The notes below the pieces were generated by a model. The model saw only the letters and a program-made list of their open reading frames with translations. It ran no database searches and was not told the origin of the DNA. A DNA stretch of 20,773 bases from Paraglomus occultum (taxonomy: Eukaryota > Glomeromycota > Glomeromycetes > Paraglomerales > Paraglomeraceae). The position numbers were made by a program, and so were the translations under genes. Positions 1 through 10,144 of this stretch are shown here, piece after piece. How positions within the stretch are numbered: position 1 is the first letter of the stretch; each line of letters opens with the position of its first letter. The stretch is taken from positions 1 to 20,773 of the forward strand of contig CAJVPJ010000614.1 in assembly GCA_910592205.1 (NCBI GenBank), given 5' to 3'.

Positions 1-610
1 CAGCAACAAGTAAACCTTTTAATGCTGCAATGGCTCGATCAATCCTTGTCTTATATGGGGTCTTATCACTAGAAACAGCATTCAATGTATTCTTAATATG
101 TTTGAGAAGGTATCTAATATTGTAATTGCATTTAAAGTCTCCAATGCTTTTGTCTGATTTATTAAATTCCGCATATTCGGGTCTCCAAATTTCTCCTCCA
201 TGTTGCATAATTTTTGAATGAGCCTTCTTATACATAGAAGTGACTTGTCTAATGCCGTCAAGAAACTGACATGTAAATTGGCACTCATTCTGAAACATTT
301 GCTCAAGTATAATTACAATAATTCGTAATTGCCATTCCAACTTAATAGTTGTTTCTTCTGAGAACGCTTCATCAAACTCTTGAGAACGTAAACTCTTCAC
401 AATTGCAATCAACACTTCCACTGACACGGACTCTCCATTATGTTCGAGAATGTATTTGAGCGCATAAATATTCTCCGAGTATTGTATGTCTGTTAACAAT
501 CCTTTTGTTTGCGCATCTGCTGACATAAGGCCTTGTTCCATTAACTGAAGTATAATCTTAGGAAAACCGCCTTGTTTTACAGCCTTGCTTGGCGTTGAAG
601 TAGACGTCAT
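1..610 (-). CDS. Family copy A: 5' part of a helical / RING-like / TPR family gene (3' end beyond window)
   Basis: The frame from ATG 610 is open to the window edge (203 codons) and aligns without gaps to copies B (15360) and C (20092) over the N-terminal helical region. Shared blocks include FPKII-QLMEQGL, ETTIKLEW, FTCQFLD, KIMQH, CNYN-xx-YLL and IDRAIAALKGLL. By eye roughly three quarters of residues match copy C. The RING-like, TPR and tail parts seen in copy B would lie beyond base 1. The start is uncertain: B and C have a longer Ser/Thr-rich leader containing a Phe-Pro-Thr motif. In A the same motif lies upstream of ATG 610 in frame, but a TAA at 659-661 closes that frame before any ATG. 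Copy A therefore either uses a shortened N-terminus or is damaged at its 5' end. Function unknown; a role in ubiquitin/SUMO-type signalling is only inferred from copy B. Confidence 0.8.
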   Translation of the reverse strand, partial: MTSTSTPSKAVKQGGFPKIILQLMEQGLMSADAQTKGLLTDIQYSENIYALKYILEHNGESVSVEVLIAIVKSLRSQEFDEAFSEETTIKLEWQLRIIVIILEQMFQNECQFTCQFLDGIRQVTSMYKKAHSKIMQHGGEIWRPEYAEFNKSDKSIGDFKCNYNIRYLLKHIKNTLNAVSSDKTPYKTRIDRAIAALKGLLVA

Positions 611-681
611 CGAGAGAGTACTTTCTGTTGGGAATCGTCTTCGGTTGTTGGTTTGAACTTATTGAGTCCTTCGTATGACAT
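611..681 (-). other. Probable frame break in the N-terminal leader of copy A
   Basis: An ATG at 681 opens a 24-codon frame (MSYEGLNK...) that ends in TGA right at the copy A ATG. The copy A frame itself runs upstream through Phe-Pro-Thr (near 626-635) to a TAA at 659-661. Copies B and C have Tyr/Thr-Phe-Pro-Thr at the same distance from the conserved core. One missing base near 631-637 would explain why the ATG-bearing frame and the homologous frame are out of register. It could also be a sequencing error, or the family may simply start late here. Confidence 0.45.
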
Positions 682-2791
682 ATCTTCTGACGATTTGCTA
701 TTGGCTTTTTCATGTGTGACATAATATAATATGGTGGGACGACATAGTATTATTGAATATATACAAATAAAACAATTGAGTTCACGTCTATGCAAAAACG
801 AGCACTCATATTCCCAGCGTTAAACCGGCTAACCCATCACATGGGGACAAATTTTTTCAGTGAAAATTTTCTGTTCGTCTAGATAGTTATCAACCACAAA
901 CCTTCTTTCGAGACATGCCACAAATTTTTAGGTCACTATAACGTTACTATAAACCCGTTTCGTGTTTCCATGTCAGATAATAATCGTCAAGATTGACCTG
1001 TCAACTTTTTCAACTGACAGAACCTTTGCGAAAATGTTATTCACAAGACAAATGCAAGAGACTGTCAGCTTATTCTCATATCATTATGGCCAAACATCTT
1101 TCTACATTCGAATTATTTCTAATCATACGCTAATATTGCTAGCAACATATTATTTGACTTTTTACGGAGGACGTCATTGCTATTTAGTTCGTTTTTCGGT
1201 AGCGGTTCCGAGATTGAATAAGAATTTTATCAAACGATGCTTAGATGAAAATTAGCAGAGTGAGAAATGGTTCAAAATCTTGATAAGAACGAACAAAAAG
1301 TCAATAATCTCGAAGCAAGTGTTGAAAGCCTGTAACAATAATAATGTATCTGTGTTAGTATTATCAGTCTTATTATTATGGGCCTTTATCCTTTTCTTCT
1401 ACATGTAAAGTAGATGATAAAAGTGAGCACCTCGTTGTGTATAAAAGTTTCTCTTAACATATCTCTCCATGTTGCTAATTAATCTGCATGATCTGTTTTT
1501 TTTTGTTCTATAAGCCAGACATGTCTCTACGTGCTGTTTGAATTGTGTGATCGAATTAGCAAAAAATCGATGTTCTGAATATTATTCTTTTATTTTGTCT
1601 CAGGAGTCCAATCATGTTAGCAATAACGGAGGACAAATCCTTTTATTTCTCATCAGTTATTCCCACTAGAGTTTACCAGTTTGTGCCCTGTTTCTGAGTT
1701 TATAGTTATCAAATAATTAAAAAAAAAAACCAACAATTTTTTTTACTAATATTTGGTTCACCGCCACCGACTGATTTGGCGAGTGGATAAGTTAAAGGAA
1801 AAGTAGGTGTTTATAAGCTCTTGTCAAAGATTTCTTTAGTGTTTGATAAGATTATACATGTAATGAAAATGTTGTTAATTACCAACCAATTACTATTACT
1901 GTTTATGGTATCTCCCCGACCTTTCACCTGCAAATTTTATTCTTTATTACGATATAATACGTCATTTTTGGCAGGACCCTTGTAATGGATCGACGATCTG
2001 CACATGATCGAATAAAATATGATAATTTTTGCCAAAGATCGTATTTTATGATATTGCAGTGTCATCTTTTCTGATCATCTAATCAAATATGGCCATCTGA
2101 GAACAGTAGCCATACGAGTTACCATATTCGGTAATTACATTATTCCAGCCAAGTTCTACGTCAATCCCATAATTATGTTTATTACTATAATGAACATGTT
2201 TCAGGTTTTTCCCAAAATTTTCTTTACGTTCGTGTCCAACAGAGTGTCAGACCAGTAGTGAAGTTCTCTGAACTGGTTAGATGCTGCTAAGCTTGGACTA
2301 ATTAACCAATTTTTGGAAAACCCATACGTATTTGGGGTGCACAAAGTCTCAGGGGGTGAGGGGGGCTGGAGCAAAAAGGGCGGAAAATAAAAATAGTCGG
2401 CAGAACTTTGCAGAGTGACCTGATCTTGCTCATGTGTTAGTCATGTGGTCAGTCGCGTCATTCCCTGTAATATAGGAAAAAAAGTTGACTTGTAAAAAAG
2501 AAGTTTTTTTTCTACCCAATCTTTTTTTGAAAAATACACAAATCAAGGAAGCACTGAATATCCGAAAGCGGGGGGGTGTGAAAAAATTGACATTTTATTA
2601 GTCGTAGTTATCCAAGAAAGGCAATTGCGGTACCCGAGCACAAACGAAACTTCCTATATTTCTCCCACATATCGTTGTGGGGTTTTGTACAAGTAAAATA
2701 ACAATCGTCGGTGTACAGTAGCAAAAGGGTCATATTTTTTTATAATATTTGCGGAAAAGTTTATCCAGGATATCGCCAGAGATACTTAAAA
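682..2791. other. Intergenic region between copy A and mvp1, no confident gene
   Basis: AT-rich sequence containing the 5' flanks of copy A (minus) and mvp1 (plus). I see no tRNA, rRNA or long open frame. Coding-like scraps on the plus strand are a coiled-coil-like frame at 1267-1335, a membrane-segment frame at 1334-1408, and a short frame at 1604-1697 that follows a good splice-acceptor-like tract (T-rich then CAG at 1601-1603). A G-rich then T-rich patch at about 2335-2640 looks unlike its surroundings. A T-rich TATA-like stretch sits at about 2733-2748, 45-60 bases before the mvp1 ATG. Confidence 0.5.
1267..1408 (+). pseudogene. Possible relic: coiled coil followed, one base out of frame, by a hydrophobic tail
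   Basis: Frame 1267-1335 reads a 22-residue amphipathic segment with Leu/Val at heptad spacing (L5, V12, V19, L22), ending in TAA. Frame 1334-1408 begins with four Asn and then about 19 strongly hydrophobic residues up to a TAA, like a C-terminal membrane anchor. A coiled coil directly before a tail anchor is SNARE-like architecture, but the two parts are in different frames and no upstream SNARE core is recognisable. Weak support: it may be chance. Confidence 0.15.
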
Positions 2792-5715
2792 ATGCTAGAA
2801 GAGGAATATTTGTCTAGTTCATTCTTCGATGGCTCGGAAAATCCTCTAGCATTGAAGTTGAATGATGACGTTTCCCAGACACTGTCGAATTCTCTCTTTA
2901 GTGAACCGCTCGACATGGGTATAGGTAATCCGTGGGATCGCCCTGCTGGCGGTGTCGATGTCGGTAGCATACTGTGTAGGTGGCTTTCCTACTTGTTCAA
3001 TATTCAAATATGGCAATTTGTTGTTGTTCACGTAACTTAGCAGCGAGAGAATCGTTCAAACGATGTCTGTCTTTAATCGATAGCTGACGTATCACTGCCA
3101 GAAATATACGCACAAGCCTTCGCCTACGGCGGTCCAGTGGGTGGTACAGTTACCATCTCCACCTTGAATAGAGTTCTCAGTCTTAGTGGACTACCGCATG
3201 CTACAGTCGAAAAGGTAAATTGAGAAATTATCAAACATGGTTAATTTCAAAGTTTCTAGTCAATAATGCAAGCCCCGTTGTCCGTGGGTCTTGTTATTCT
3301 CGTTCTCAATTTCGTCTGATTCGAATTCTCACAGATCTTGAATCTTGCTGTGCCTGCTACGAGTACTCATGTAAATCGAGGCGAATTCAATGCTGCTCTC
3401 GCGTTAGTCGGACTTGCTCAGAAGAATATGGGTAAGCATCAAACGTCGTTTTTGTATGATTTTTATAATTACGGGAAACGATTTAATTTCTGTTTTGACA
3501 GATGTATCGATCGACAATTTAATCGCGCGTAGAGAAGGTTTGAATTTCTTGAGAAACAAAGCAGTGTATTGAAACGTTCTTGCAGTTTTCGCGCCGAGAT
3601 CCTTAGTATGTGCATAGCGATAACTGTATTATTTTTGTCGATTTAATAGATTTGCCAGAACCTTCACTCCCGAACGTAGAAAGTCTAAGCTACAATAGTC
3701 GTACGCTGAGTTTGTCCAGTAGGCCACAACAACCTCCTGCACCTGCCATTGAGGCAGATCCATGGGCAGCACCAGCACCTACTAATGGTCTCTCAGATTC
3801 GCCTTATGGCACTGTGACAGAGGCTGCCGCGCCAAATAGTTATGCCAATGATACTTTTGTTCGAAGAGAGGAGTTTCGATGGTATTTAAATCATAGAGAG
3901 CAGATTACAGTGAACTTTGCCTCTGAAAGAGAAGGGTTTTTGTTCATGAAACATGTAAATTACATTGTGGAATGTTCGGTAATAAGCTTTTCCTTCAGGA
4001 ACATTCTATTATCAAACTTGTTTGCGTCATCTAGCGTATATTAACATTTGACAAATTTCAGCTTCGGAGCACTAGAGTCATAAGGCGATATAGTGATTTC
4101 TGGTGGCTAATGGAGTGTTTAGTAAAGAAATACCCATTCCGTATATTACCTGCTCTGCCGCCAAAAAAGATTGGAGGTAGGGCATCCTGTCAACTTCCCG
4201 ATTTTTAGCGAAGAGCAACGTCGACATCTCGCCAGCGGATTCTTATGTTAAGTAGTGAACGGATTTTATTTTACAGTTGATGAGGCCTTTCTCGAAAAGC
4301 GGCGGAAGGGGTTGGCGCGTTTTCTAAATTATATTGCGCGGCATCCGGTGTTGAGGCATGACGTCTTGTTTGAAATGTTTATATCTGAGCAGACGGTGAG
4401 GAAACCTAGTATGATTCTGTTTTTGTTTACACGTACTTTTGTATTCATTTTTTTTTTGTATGGGTAATATAGGAAATAGCCGTCTGGCGTAAGAATAACA
4501 CACCGGATTTGACAGAAGAATTTATCAAGAAACGAGTACCACCAGAGTTGGAACGGCGTATACCAGACGACCTGGATAGTAAGCTTGAAAAAGTCAGTAA
4601 GCGCATTGATGCTTCCATTGGACATTATCGTCATTTATGCAGTCTATTGGAGAGGATGGCGCGACGTCGTGAAGGTTAGTAGTAGGATATTTTATGGGGT
4701 CTGGATACGTGATCTCAAAACTCTTTCTTTGGTTAAACGTTTTGAGGTTTTTGTGGTCATTAGTTTACAATTCTCACGATCTATTAATGCACTGTTTCAA
4801 ACAGGGTTGGCGAGCGATCTATCGAGATACAGTATGACATTGAAGTAAGTGTAGAAAAGAAAAATTGGTATACCTTTGACGAAAGACGTTGAATATAACT
4901 TTATTGTCACGTCTAGCGCATTAGTTGAAAACGAGAGGACTTGCTACATAGATGACTGTTATCCATGTACTCAAGTAACATATGGCATGGAGCAGGTCTC
5001 GAGTCATTTACAGAGAGCAAGCATTCTCTTGGAAGAAGAGGTAAAGTCCAACATATTTTTTTTAGTGTAGGTTATGGATGATTGACTGTTTACCCTTTTT
5101 TTTTTCCTCGGTTTGTTTTTCTCTAGGCATCGATGTTGCTTGAGAACGTATTGGAAGGTCTGAAGCGACACCGTGATTTGCTGGTATCATTCAAGGCAAG
5201 CATTTCATTAACGAGTTAAACTTTTTTTCTTTTGGATTAACTACTAACACTGTACGTTGTCTTATTACAGGAGGTACTGGAACGAAAAGACAGACTCTCT
5301 GTCGACAATACCGAAACACTTAATGATCGAATAGCAGCCAATCAGGCCAAATTATCAACAGAACCCGGCAAGGAAAACGCAAACGTCGACACCGAACAAA
5401 TATCAGCGAGCATACAAAAGGTAATATATATAGAGATTATTGACGATATTATTGTAAAACCCGACTTGATATATTTGCATTGTTTAATAGGACCAAGAAG
5501 ACGTCGAAGTCCTGCGACAACGTTCAGTGTTTGTTCGTCACTGTCTAAATACTGAACTTACGCTTTTCCACAAGAGTGCCGCCTTCGTATCGCTTCTCTA
5601 TCAGAATTTTGCTAACCATCAAATCAAATATGCGCAGCAATTACACGAGAATTGGAAAGCTCTTAGTCCTAAAGTTTATGAGATGCCAATTGATATGGAT
5701 TTGGCCGAGGCATGA
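2792..5715 (+). CDS. mvp1: Sorting nexin Mvp1/SNX8 (PX-BAR), 13 exons
   Basis: Exons 2792-2963, 3084-3214, 3335-3431, 3502-3537, 3650-3978, 4062-4176, 4277-4395, 4473-4674, 4805-4844, 4917-5040, 5127-5195, 5271-5420, 5491-5715 join into one 602-residue frame (1809 bases with stop). ATG 2792 is the first ATG of the frame. Order: short leader with NPWD; EH-like helical region (about 60-135, with [10 protein letters not shown] and [13 protein letters not shown]); Pro/Ala-rich linker; PX domain (about 230-345) with RRYSDF at 263-268, the Pro loop PALPPKK at about 286-292 and [10 protein letters not shown] after it; then a long helical BAR region to the end. In yeast, Mvp1 binds PI3P membranes and works in endosome-to-Golgi/vacuole retrograde sorting; SNX8 is the animal counterpart. 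All introns are GT-AG except one GC-AG. The exon 4 donor (GTTTGA, 3538) is weak, so that junction is the least certain. Identity is well supported; exact start and exon 4/5 junction less so. Confidence 0.93.
5196..5270 (+). other. GC-AG intron in mvp1 (intron 11)
   Basis: The upstream exon ends AAG and the intron begins GCAAGC. It has TACTAAC at about 5242-5248, 22 bases before the ATTACAG acceptor. Removing it keeps the frame through LVSFK|EVLERK. No GT donor in the vicinity gives an open frame: using the next GT shifts the downstream exon into stops. AAG|GCAAG is the known strong context for GC-AG introns. Confidence 0.8.
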
Positions 5716-5746
5716 CGTTAAAAATATTTTCGTAAGAACCCCCGGC

Positions 5747-5773
5747 AACAACGCTAACAACGCTAACAACGCT
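5747..5773 (+). repeat. Three perfect copies of a 9-base unit (AACAACGCT)
   Basis: Direct tandem repeat starting 31 bases after the mvp1 stop, so in its 3' untranslated region. Confidence 0.95.
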
Positions 5774-5782
5774 GTCATATTT

Positions 5783-5788
5783 AATAAA
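5783..5788 (+). terminator. Candidate mvp1 polyadenylation signal AATAAA
   Basis: AATAAA lies 67 bases after the stop codon and is followed by a T-rich tract (5792-5810), a plausible 3' end signal. AATAAA also arises by chance in AT-rich DNA. Confidence 0.4.
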
Positions 5789-7014
5789 AAATTTTTTGTT
5801 TCTTTTTTTCTGAATATTTTATTGGTACTGGAGTTAAACGGTCTGCAAGCAGTAACGACAGGTCCCAATATGTTATTCGATAGTTCGTTCGTTATTCAAT
5901 TCATTCATTGTTTATTTATTTATAGTCTATTCAGCCTTTACACTCTTGCGTGAATTGATCTCAATTAGATTGTTGGGCAACATTAATGTACATGTTAAAT
6001 CCAAAGATCAAATATAAATACATACAAATTTCCAAAACTACTCGATCGGCGATATATAGCGCGAACGTTCCCAAAGTGACATCTAAAAAAAACAAAAAGG
6101 AAAAGAAGAGGAAAAAAAAAAAGAGTCCATCAATTTCAAAAACTTTTGCAGTTTAAAACATCGAAATTTTTTATAAGTAAAATATGACAATCAAACAAGT
6201 TGTATCGTGAATAATAAGATATAATGACAGAAGGAATGCGAGACAGTCCTTTGCTAAGAAAAAAAAATATATAATACCGATACAACGATGCCAAAGGATA
6301 AGTCAATAAGACATAAAAGAATAAAAAAGACAGGGTTACAAAAAAATATGCTAGCAGTCATCTTAAGCAGAACCGTTTTCTTCCCAATGCCTATTTTTGG
6401 CATCTAATTTAATAATCGACAAATGAGGGATGGGCTTGAAATAAAGATGAAACACGGCGAAAGCGTTGTATGATGAAGAGATTAGAAAATTGAAGCAGAA
6501 AAAAAAAACCAAGGCTATATATTACAGTGTGAGAAGATGTGGGTATGAAATTAGGGTTTTAGAAATTTTTTTCTTTTTTGCAAAATTTTTTTCTTTTTTG
6601 GTACGTTTCCAAAAAAATTTTCGTAAATCGGAAAAATCTTAAGTGTGAGAGAGAAGGAAATAAAAGAGGTAATATGATAAACAGAAAAAAACAAAAACAA
6701 AATCAAATGCGGTAGATGTATATGCGTAAGTCGAATGGTGAAGAAAAGAAAAAAAAAAAGTAATACCGTCGTTCTTTCAAAGAAACTCGGTATTGGTACA
6801 TTAAATCATAAATTGCGAATGTGGGTTTTGTTACATATGCTATAAAGCCCGTTTTCTTTGTCGATTCTCGGTTGGTAAACCATTAGACACACAACGTGTG
6901 TCGTTCTTTCTACTTTCCGCTCTAGCATACATTTCCTGTCTTTTTTGTCTGTTTCTTTCACTTGCGGTGTCTTTGGATACCTTTTATATACTCGTGCCAA
7001 ATTTTGATTTCTTC
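5789..7014. other. Convergent 3' region between mvp1 and the MDM1/MAP6-like gene
   Basis: About 1.2 kb where the 3' ends of two convergent genes meet. Very A-rich on the plus strand with many A runs; no convincing coding frame or RNA gene. A 20-base unit is tandemly duplicated with two mismatches at 6561-6600. Confidence 0.6.
6561..6600. repeat. Two tandem copies of a T-rich 20-base unit
   Basis: 6561-6580 and 6581-6600 are identical except at two positions near the start of the unit (AGAAA versus CAAAA), then share A-T7-C-T6-G. Confidence 0.9.
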
Positions 7015-10000
7015 CTACACATCGTAATTTCCATTACTGACAAGCTCCAACATTTCTTCAACTTTCATCCTGGCTCTACTTAGTGCCTCGCGCGCTTCAC
7101 TAAATGATGTAGCACCCAAGCTACGAGACGACCCTATTGACGAGATCGACGATGCCGCTGATGATGGAGGCTTATGGCGAGTTTTGACTGGCGCACTGGT
7201 AGGTCGTGGAATAGATCCATTTACTACTGATGATTTTCGCGAGCTGGCAGCACTACTTGATGTTCGAGGAGTTGCCACGCCAGACCTTACTGATGATGCC
7301 TTTCTGGTAGTAGTTGTTGGTAAACTGCTACGATTCGGTTTTGAGACTGGTGTCGATTTCGTTGATTTGGCAGTCGTACTTTTGGTCCCTTTGGTGTTGC
7401 TTTGAATAGAGCTTCTTGTCACGTCTCGAGATGTTCGGAATATGCTAAGTTGGTCTGTGAGACTTCTCAAAGTTGCCGAGTCGGCTATTCGTAGCATGTC
7501 TGTTAGTACAGCAGATTCCTCTTCGATCGATGTAGCATGACTACTAACGCTGGTGGCTCGGGATGGAGGTCGAGATGAATATGTGGGTGACAGGTTAGGT
7601 GACGTTATGCTACTGTGATGATATCTACGGTACTCTCCTGGCGGACTGGGCGATCGAGCCGGCGAAGATGCAAAGGACTGGGGGGCTGATGATGCAGGAG
7701 ACCTTTCATAGAGTCTTGTTTGTCGCCCTCTTGGAGTAGAAGAGTCTCGATACGATGAACTGTCGGTTGGATGCTGTCGACGTGACGTGCGACTGGGTGT
7801 TTCAATTGGTTCGTCATCATCGCCAATAGTGAACCCTTTGCGAAGTGGAGTTTGACTTGTTCTACTGTAATTAGAGTATCGATCTCGATCATCTTCTATA
7901 TTTGATGACCTCTGCTTAGAACTGGTAGATGAATACAATTGTTCTTTATATGATCTACTATCAATATCCGAAGATCTTTTCGTCCGCGATTCATATGTGT
8001 CGTATCCATTGGGCGTTGCCGGAGTGCTTGGTGTCGATACAGAGCTGAGCGAACTTTGACTAGACCGCGTACGAGAGTTGTTGACATATGAAGCTGAATG
8101 CGCAGTCTCATCACGTGAACCACCAGTCGAATGCTTTGACCTCGAATAACCAGCGCGATCGCCATATCTGTCGTCTTCTGACGGTAACACGGTGGAATGA
8201 CTTGTCGATCGAGAGTCTTGTTCTGATCTGCGGGCTTCATAAACTTTATCGCCACGACTATCTTCATATACCAAATCGCTACGACGATCGCGTTTACTGT
8301 CGCGATCCCTACGATAGTCATCATAAGGGTCTTCGCGTCTGCTGCTAACGCTGCTGTTATCATGAGATTTTCCATACCGTCTATCATCATACTCACGATC
8401 ACGTCTTCGATCGCTATACGCCGAATCGGCACGACTTTCTTGGTATTCTCTTTCATGACGACGAGCATCGTATGCGTCTGATCGTCTGTCATCATAATCT
8501 CTACCGCCGCGAGGACGCTCATATCTATCATCGTACTCATCATCACGGGACCGCTCATACTTATCATCGTAACCCCTTTCACGAGTGCGTTCATATCTGT
8601 CATCATATCCTTTATCGCGAGGACGCTCGTATCTATCGGGGTATTCTCTATCACGAGAGCGCTCGTATCTGTCATCATAGACACGGTCATACCTATCTCC
8701 TCGTCTGTCATCGTATGCATCGTATTCACGATCACGGCGTCTATCATCATAATCACGATCACGTCTATCATCGTACTTGTCATTACGTCTATCATCATAG
8801 TCACGATCACGTCTATCATCATATTTGTCAGGGCGTCTATCGTCATATCTTTCAGATCGCCTATCGTCATATCGTCCATCGTCATATCTTTCAGTTCGCC
8901 TGTCGTCAGGTCTGTCGGTACGCCTGTCGTCGTACCTGTCACTTCGTCTATCATCATATTTATCAGTTAATATGTCATCGCCATCACGCCTTCTGTTGTC
9001 GAGGTGATCATAATAGGCACCTGATCGTAGCGGCGAGCTGCTATATTTTTTATCAGATTGAGTGATAGAACGCTCATCGAAATCATCTCTCGAGAGCCGT
9101 GGTTCAAAGGTATAGTTGAGCTTGTCAAAATCAAAATAGTCTCGAAATTCAGCCGACGTCTTTGGTCGAGGTGGAGGTTGTTTAACGGGTGCTCTGATTG
9201 ATTGTGAGTTGGGGATAGTCGGCTGTAGCTTCTCTTGACTATCCAACCACCTGAGCGGTGCAGGAAGCGGTGCGGACCATGACCCACGTCGCCGGAGGGT
9301 AGGTTGTTTTGACCTAGCATTAAACGTACCATCTTCTCTGCCAAACTTGCCATATTCAGTCCAATTGACAAACTCTCGTCTGTATTCTGATTCCAAAGGG
9401 TTTGTTAAATCCTCTGCAGCTTCCAAAACTTTTAATTGATCATGAAGCGAATACATTGACTGTGAGCGTGATTTCTTTGATAATCGATTTGCCTCGAGCG
9501 CGACAATCTTCTTTGTCTTTTCGTCTAGTCCGAGCTAACCAATATTGGGGATTCGTAAATGACGCCATACAAAAAATAATGAAAATCAATTACATTTAGT
9601 ATCAAATGGGGTCACTGTTTTACGTAATCAAAATTTAATAAATGACGACAGTGCCGACTATAAGACAATTATTTGTTGTTACCTCTTGTGGTTTGTCTTT
9701 GCGCAGAGAATTACTCCAAGAGTCGTCGTTTCTGACAGGAGAAATAGTGTCAATTAGAGGTGCAGGCTCTACTACAAATGATCCATTGTGCTTGGAAGCA
9801 TTCAAAAGTCTGTCGTCTGATGCTCTCAACTCTGGAGTTTTTACAGACTGTGGCAATTCACGCACAGCATTTAATCGAGTGGATTCTGTTATAGCGGGTG
9901 TAGAGTCGTTTGTGTTTGTTATCTTTTGTGGTTCTGGAGTAGCAGGCGCCGGAGAGGGTGCTGGAGAGCTAGGCCAGGCAAATTCTCTTTGATATTCCGA

Positions 10001-10144
10001 TTTTTTTCTTTCCGGTTTCAGACGCGGCGGTGCAGGCGTCATTGGTAGTTTCCAAGAGTAATCTTGTTGATAAGTTGTGTTTGCATCGCTTGCTGTTGGT
10101 TTCGGTGCGGTGCTGGTAGTGCTGTCGCTTGGTTCCGCCGTCAT
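7015..10144 (-). CDS. MDM1/MAP6-like microtubule-motif protein, 2 exons, 993 residues
   Basis: Exon 1 is 10144-9683 (154 codons) and ends at a GTAACA donor. Exon 2 is 9534-7015 and starts after TTAG. Joining them adds 26 coding residues before the next Met and keeps the frame. Motifs of the form (S/T)-x-Y-x3-F/Y-x-W occur at residues 24-32 (TYQQDYSWK), 49-57 (SEYQREFAW) and 203-212 (SEYRREFVNW). This pattern is typical of MDM1, a centriole/microtubule protein, and also resembles the Mn modules of MAP6/STOP. Residues 155-200 and the C-terminal 30 (FSEAREALSRARMKVEEMLE) look helical. The middle is a Tyr-Asp-Arg repeat block, then a Ser/Arg/Pro-rich disordered region, basic overall. Likely a microtubule-associated protein. 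Whether it is a true MDM1 orthologue cannot be settled here, because the motif is short and the rest is low complexity. The gene is convergent with mvp1. Confidence 0.75.
8498..8958 (-). repeat. Coding minisatellite: octapeptide block then dodecapeptide block
   Basis: Reading the minus strand, 8958 to about 8680 encodes about ten imperfect copies of an 8-residue unit YDDRRxDx (24 bases). Then 8679-8498 encodes five copies of a 12-residue unit YDDRYERxRxxx (36 bases). Both begin with Tyr-Asp-Asp. The unit carries few potential stops, so other frames stay open across it and give long spurious frames. Confidence 0.9.

Noticed and set aside
962-1255. 97-codon frame upstream of mvp1
   Set aside because: Starts with GTG, not ATG, has no recognisable domain, and sits in AT-rich spacer; likely chance.
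2711-2791. 27-residue N-terminal extension of mvp1
   Set aside because: The extension would start at GTG; the first ATG of the frame is at 2792.
3586-3605. Possible 20-base micro-exon inside mvp1 intron 4 (TGCAG before, GTATGT after)
   Set aside because: Including it changes the phase so that the next exon (DLPEPSLP...) is read out of frame.
7896-8957. 353-codon Met/Asp/Thr-rich frame on the minus strand
   Set aside because: It is the shifted frame of the Tyr-Asp-Asp-Arg coding repeat. Repetition of a stop-free unit keeps it open; composition is unnatural and the main frame has intact flanking domains.
8472-9065. 197-codon His/Tyr/Arg/Cys-rich frame on the plus strand
   Set aside because: Antisense reading of the same coding repeat; no independent support.
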